Part shown: positions 61,773-64,000 of the stretch, piece by piece
Layout: every line of letters starts with the position of its first letter
Numbering within the stretch: position 1 is the first letter of the stretch
DNA from: Clostridia bacterium
GTDB taxonomy: Bacteria; Bacillota; Clostridia; Monoglobales; Monoglobaceae
Assembly (NCBI GenBank): GCA_017620615.1
Contig: JAGAUW010000018.1
Location: 1-64,000, forward strand
Length of the DNA stretch: 64,000 nucleotides
Direction of reading: 5' to 3'
Translations under genes and position numbers: made by a program
Notes under the pieces: model-generated
The model's database searches: none
Seen by the model: the letters and a program-made list of their open reading frames with translations, nothing else
What the model was told of the DNA's origin: nothing

Positions 61773-63653
61773 GTGAAACACGGATTTATAAAGGTTGCGG
61801 CTGCGACACCTGAGATTGTGGTTAATGGCACAAAGAAAAACTGTGAAAATATAATAAATCATATTTCGGTTGCGGCGAAAAATGGCACAAAGGTCATTGT
61901 TTTCCCTGAACTTTCAATTTCGGGATATACCATTGGTGATTTGATATTCCAAAGCTCACTTTGGGAACGTTCAAAAGCGGCTCTTCTTGAAATCCTGAAA
62001 AGGACAAAAAAACTTGACATTCTTTTTGCGGTGGGACTTGCTGTTCCGTATCTTGACAAGCTTTACAATGCGGCGGCGGTCTGCAAGGGTGGAAAGGTTT
62101 TGGGCTTTGTTACAAAAAGTCATCTTCCAAACTTTGGCGAATATAATGAAACCAGATGTTTTCAGGCACTTGGAAAAACAGTGGAGGTGTCCTTTGATGG
62201 ATACCGCGTTCCTATGGGTGAAAAACTGATTTTCTGCTGTGAAAACATGGATGGTTTGCGAGTTTCCTGTGAAATCTGTGAGGATATGTGGGTAACGAAT
62301 CCTCCGTCAATGAGCCATGCTCAAAACGGAGCAACAGTTATACTCAACCTTTCTGCTTGCAATGAAACTCCAAACAAGCAGATAGCAAGGAAAATGACTA
62401 TTGCATCAAACAGCGCACGTGGACTTTGTGCTTATGTTTATGCGGACGCAGGCGATGGAGAATCCACAACAGATTTGGTGTATGCAGGAAACAATATGAT
62501 TTATCAGTTGGGTCGCTGTATAAACGAAGCACCGCTTTTTGAAAATGGAATAATTTATGGCATACTTGACCTTGAAAAAGTTGGTCAGGCAAGAAAAATG
62601 CGGACGACCTTTGTGCCTGGAAACAGCGAAGAATATACAAAGATTTATTTTGATATGGAAATTTCAGAAACAATTCTTGAAGAAATTCCCCCCCTACCTT
62701 TTGTACCAAGAGAAAGAGCAAGACTTTCTGAACATTGTGAGAGAGTTTTCAAAATGCAGTGTGCAGGACTCAAGAAAAGAATAAAACACATAGGGTTAAA
62801 GACTGTTACAATTGGGATTTCAGGTGGCCTTGACAGTACCTTAGCACTTCTTGTTGCGGTTAAGACCTTTGACCTACTTGGCCTTGACCGAAAAGGAATA
62901 ATTGCGGTTTCTATGCCTTGCTTTGGAACTACGGGAAGAACTTATGAAAATTCCAAGAAAATGGCAGAAGAACTGGGAGTGACGTTCCGTGAGGTTTCTA
63001 TTGCTAAATCGGTTGAGCAGCATCTTGTTGACATAGGTGTATCCAAGAATGACCACGATGTGACATATGAGAATGCACAGGCAAGAGAACGCACCCAGGT
63101 GCTTATGGATATTGCCAACAAAACCGGTGGCATTGTCATTGGAACCGGGGATTTGTCAGAGCTTGCACTTGGTTTTGCTACTTATAACGGTGACCATATG
63201 TCAATGTATGGCGTGAATGCAAGTGTTCCAAAGACTTTGATGCGTGAAATTGTGAGATTTTTGGCAGAGGACTTTGGCGGGGAACTCAAAAATATCCTTA
63301 TTGATGTGGTTGAAACGCCAATAAGTCCCGAACTTCTTCCTCCGGATAAGATGGGTGAAACCAGTCAGAAAACCGAGGATATAATAGGACCTTATGAAAT
63401 CCATGATTTTATAATTTATCATTTCATAAAATCAGGATTCGAAAGAGACAAGATTTTGCGCATGGCAAAATGTGCCTTTGACGGAATTTATGATGAAAAA
63501 CTTATAGAAAAATGCCTTGATACTTTCTACAGGAGATTTTTTGCAAATCAGTTCAAGCGTTCGGCTGTTCCTGACGGACCAAAGGCGGGTAGTATTTCAC
63601 TGTCCCCAAGAGGTAGTTGGGTAATGCCGTCGGATGCAATTTTTGAAGAATAA
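61773..63653 (+). CDS. nadE: Glutamine-dependent NAD synthetase NadE
   Basis: A 626-residue two-domain enzyme. Residues 1-300 form a nitrilase-type glutaminase with Glu in FPELSISGYTIGDL, Lys in TKSHLPNFGEYNE and Cys in SCEICEDMW; residues 330-626 form the NAD synthase with the pyrophosphatase loop TIGISGGLDSTLAL near 349. It converts deamido-NAD to NAD using glutamine. GTG start with GGGGAGG about 7 bases upstream. It completes the NAD pathway begun by NadD nearby. Confidence 0.96.
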   Translation: MKHGFIKVAAATPEIVVNGTKKNCENIINHISVAAKNGTKVIVFPELSISGYTIGDLIFQSSLWERSKAALLEILKRTKKLDILFAVGLAVPYLDKLYNAAAVCKGGKVLGFVTKSHLPNFGEYNETRCFQALGKTVEVSFDGYRVPMGEKLIFCCENMDGLRVSCEICEDMWVTNPPSMSHAQNGATVILNLSACNETPNKQIARKMTIASNSARGLCAYVYADAGDGESTTDLVYAGNNMIYQLGRCINEAPLFENGIIYGILDLEKVGQARKMRTTFVPGNSEEYTKIYFDMEISETILEEIPPLPFVPRERARLSEHCERVFKMQCAGLKKRIKHIGLKTVTIGISGGLDSTLALLVAVKTFDLLGLDRKGIIAVSMPCFGTTGRTYENSKKMAEELGVTFREVSIAKSVEQHLVDIGVSKNDHDVTYENAQARERTQVLMDIANKTGGIVIGTGDLSELALGFATYNGDHMSMYGVNASVPKTLMREIVRFLAEDFGGELKNILIDVVETPISPELLPPDKMGETSQKTEDIIGPYEIHDFIIYHFIKSGFERDKILRMAKCAFDGIYDEKLIEKCLDTFYRRFFANQFKRSAVPDGPKAGSISLSPRGSWVMPSDAIFEE

Positions 63654-63658
63654 AATAC

Positions 63659-63680
63659 GGGCGGAGAAATCCGCCCTTTT
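63659..63680 (+). terminator. Terminator or attenuator between nadE and rnmV
   Basis: GGGCGGA/TCCGCCC with a GAAA loop followed by only four T residues. The short tail may allow read-through to rnmV. Confidence 0.7.
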
Positions 63681-63695
63681 GCATGGGAGAAAAGG

Positions 63696-64000
63696 ATGCT
63701 TCATATAAAAGAGACCATTGTTGTCGAGGGTAAATTCGACAAAGAACAACTGAAAAAAATTACCGATGCTCCAATTATCTGCACAGGGGGTTTCACTCTT
63801 TATACCGATAAGAGTATAATAAAGGCTATTCGTACTATGGCGAAAAAAACGGGTATAATCATCTTGACAGATTCAGATAGTGCGGGTTTTCGCATACGAA
63901 ATTATATCAAACAATGCGTTGGGAATGAGGGCATAGTGAAGCACGCGTACATTCCAAGCGTTGAGGGAAAGGAAAAACGAAAATCAAGTCCCGGCAAGGA
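63696..64000 (+). CDS. rnmV: Ribonuclease M5 (5S rRNA maturation), start only
   Basis: The first 101 codons of a Toprim-domain RNase M5, cut by the window end. The Toprim glutamate is in ETIVVEGKFDKEQLKK and the DXD pair in IILTDSDSAGFRIRN. RNase M5 trims precursor 5S rRNA. GGGAGAAAAGG stands before the ATG. In Firmicutes rsmA usually follows it; that lies outside the window. Confidence 0.9.
   Translation, partial: MLHIKETIVVEGKFDKEQLKKITDAPIICTGGFTLYTDKSIIKAIRTMAKKTGIIILTDSDSAGFRIRNYIKQCVGNEGIVKHAYIPSVEGKEKRKSSPGK

Overview
The window looks like chromosomal DNA of an anaerobic, low-GC Gram-positive bacterium of the class Clostridia. The evidence is the AT-rich composition, the Firmicutes-type CtsR-McsA-McsB-ClpC regulon, the mraZ-led division and wall cluster, the YlxM-Ffh-RpsP-KH-RimM-TrmD order, the nadD-yqeK-LCP-rsfS-leuS order, a meso-diaminopimelate type MurE, and an oxygen-sensitive glycyl radical enzyme. 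No rRNA, tRNA, insertion sequence or CRISPR array was seen. Coding density is very high and no gap without a gene exceeds 300 bases.

Layout. 1-3135: a terminator and promoter, then a TrkA-TrkH potassium uptake pair. 3211-16770: a bacterial microcompartment (BMC) locus of about 13.5 kb. It encodes a glycyl radical diol dehydratase and its activase, an L-fuculose/L-rhamnulose-phosphate type aldolase, CoA-acylating aldehyde dehydrogenase, zinc alcohol dehydrogenase, PduL phosphotransacylase, an RnfC/PduS-like flavo-iron-sulfur protein, a PduO-C/HbpS-like protein, a PduV/EutP GTPase, six shell proteins (PduU-like, two near-identical hexamers, PduN-like vertex, PduT-like, a second tandem BMC protein) and a DeoR-family regulator. 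The set matches the B12-independent fucose/rhamnose to 1,2-propanediol to propanol and propionyl-phosphate type (GRM5-like). 16788-32519: an MraZ-autoregulated division and peptidoglycan cluster that lacks murC, murD, murB and ftsA at their usual places. 32557-36885: secG, an RNase R-like protein without its N-terminal domains, an SDR and an amidohydrolase. 36919-41461 (minus strand): the CtsR/ClpC protein quality control operon with its operator. 41498-49764: AzlCD, malic enzyme, a zinc ABC transporter, a paired M16 peptidase and Lgt. 49744-53699: the SRP/ribosome maturation operon. 53731-64000: a zinc-ribbon membrane protein with a large exported part, NAD synthesis (nadD, nadE), an LCP wall protein, rsfS, leuS and the start of rnmV.

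How the BMC genes fit together: the aldolase releases lactaldehyde; its reduction gives 1,2-propanediol (that reductase may be the encoded alcohol dehydrogenase or lie elsewhere); the glycyl radical enzyme dehydrates this to propionaldehyde; PduP and the alcohol dehydrogenase dismutate the aldehyde with NAD and CoA recycled inside the shell; PduL yields propionyl-phosphate. Sugar isomerase, kinase and propionate kinase genes are not in the window and must lie elsewhere.

Points most worth checking: a second hexamer gene with two stacked translation starts; a strong hairpin just before the vertex-protein gene; a shared targeting-helix motif on five enzymes; an in-frame amber codon that cuts an acidic tail from FtsQ; a shortened RNase R with an unrecognised C-terminal region; and a 277-base block of hairpins between khpA and rimM.
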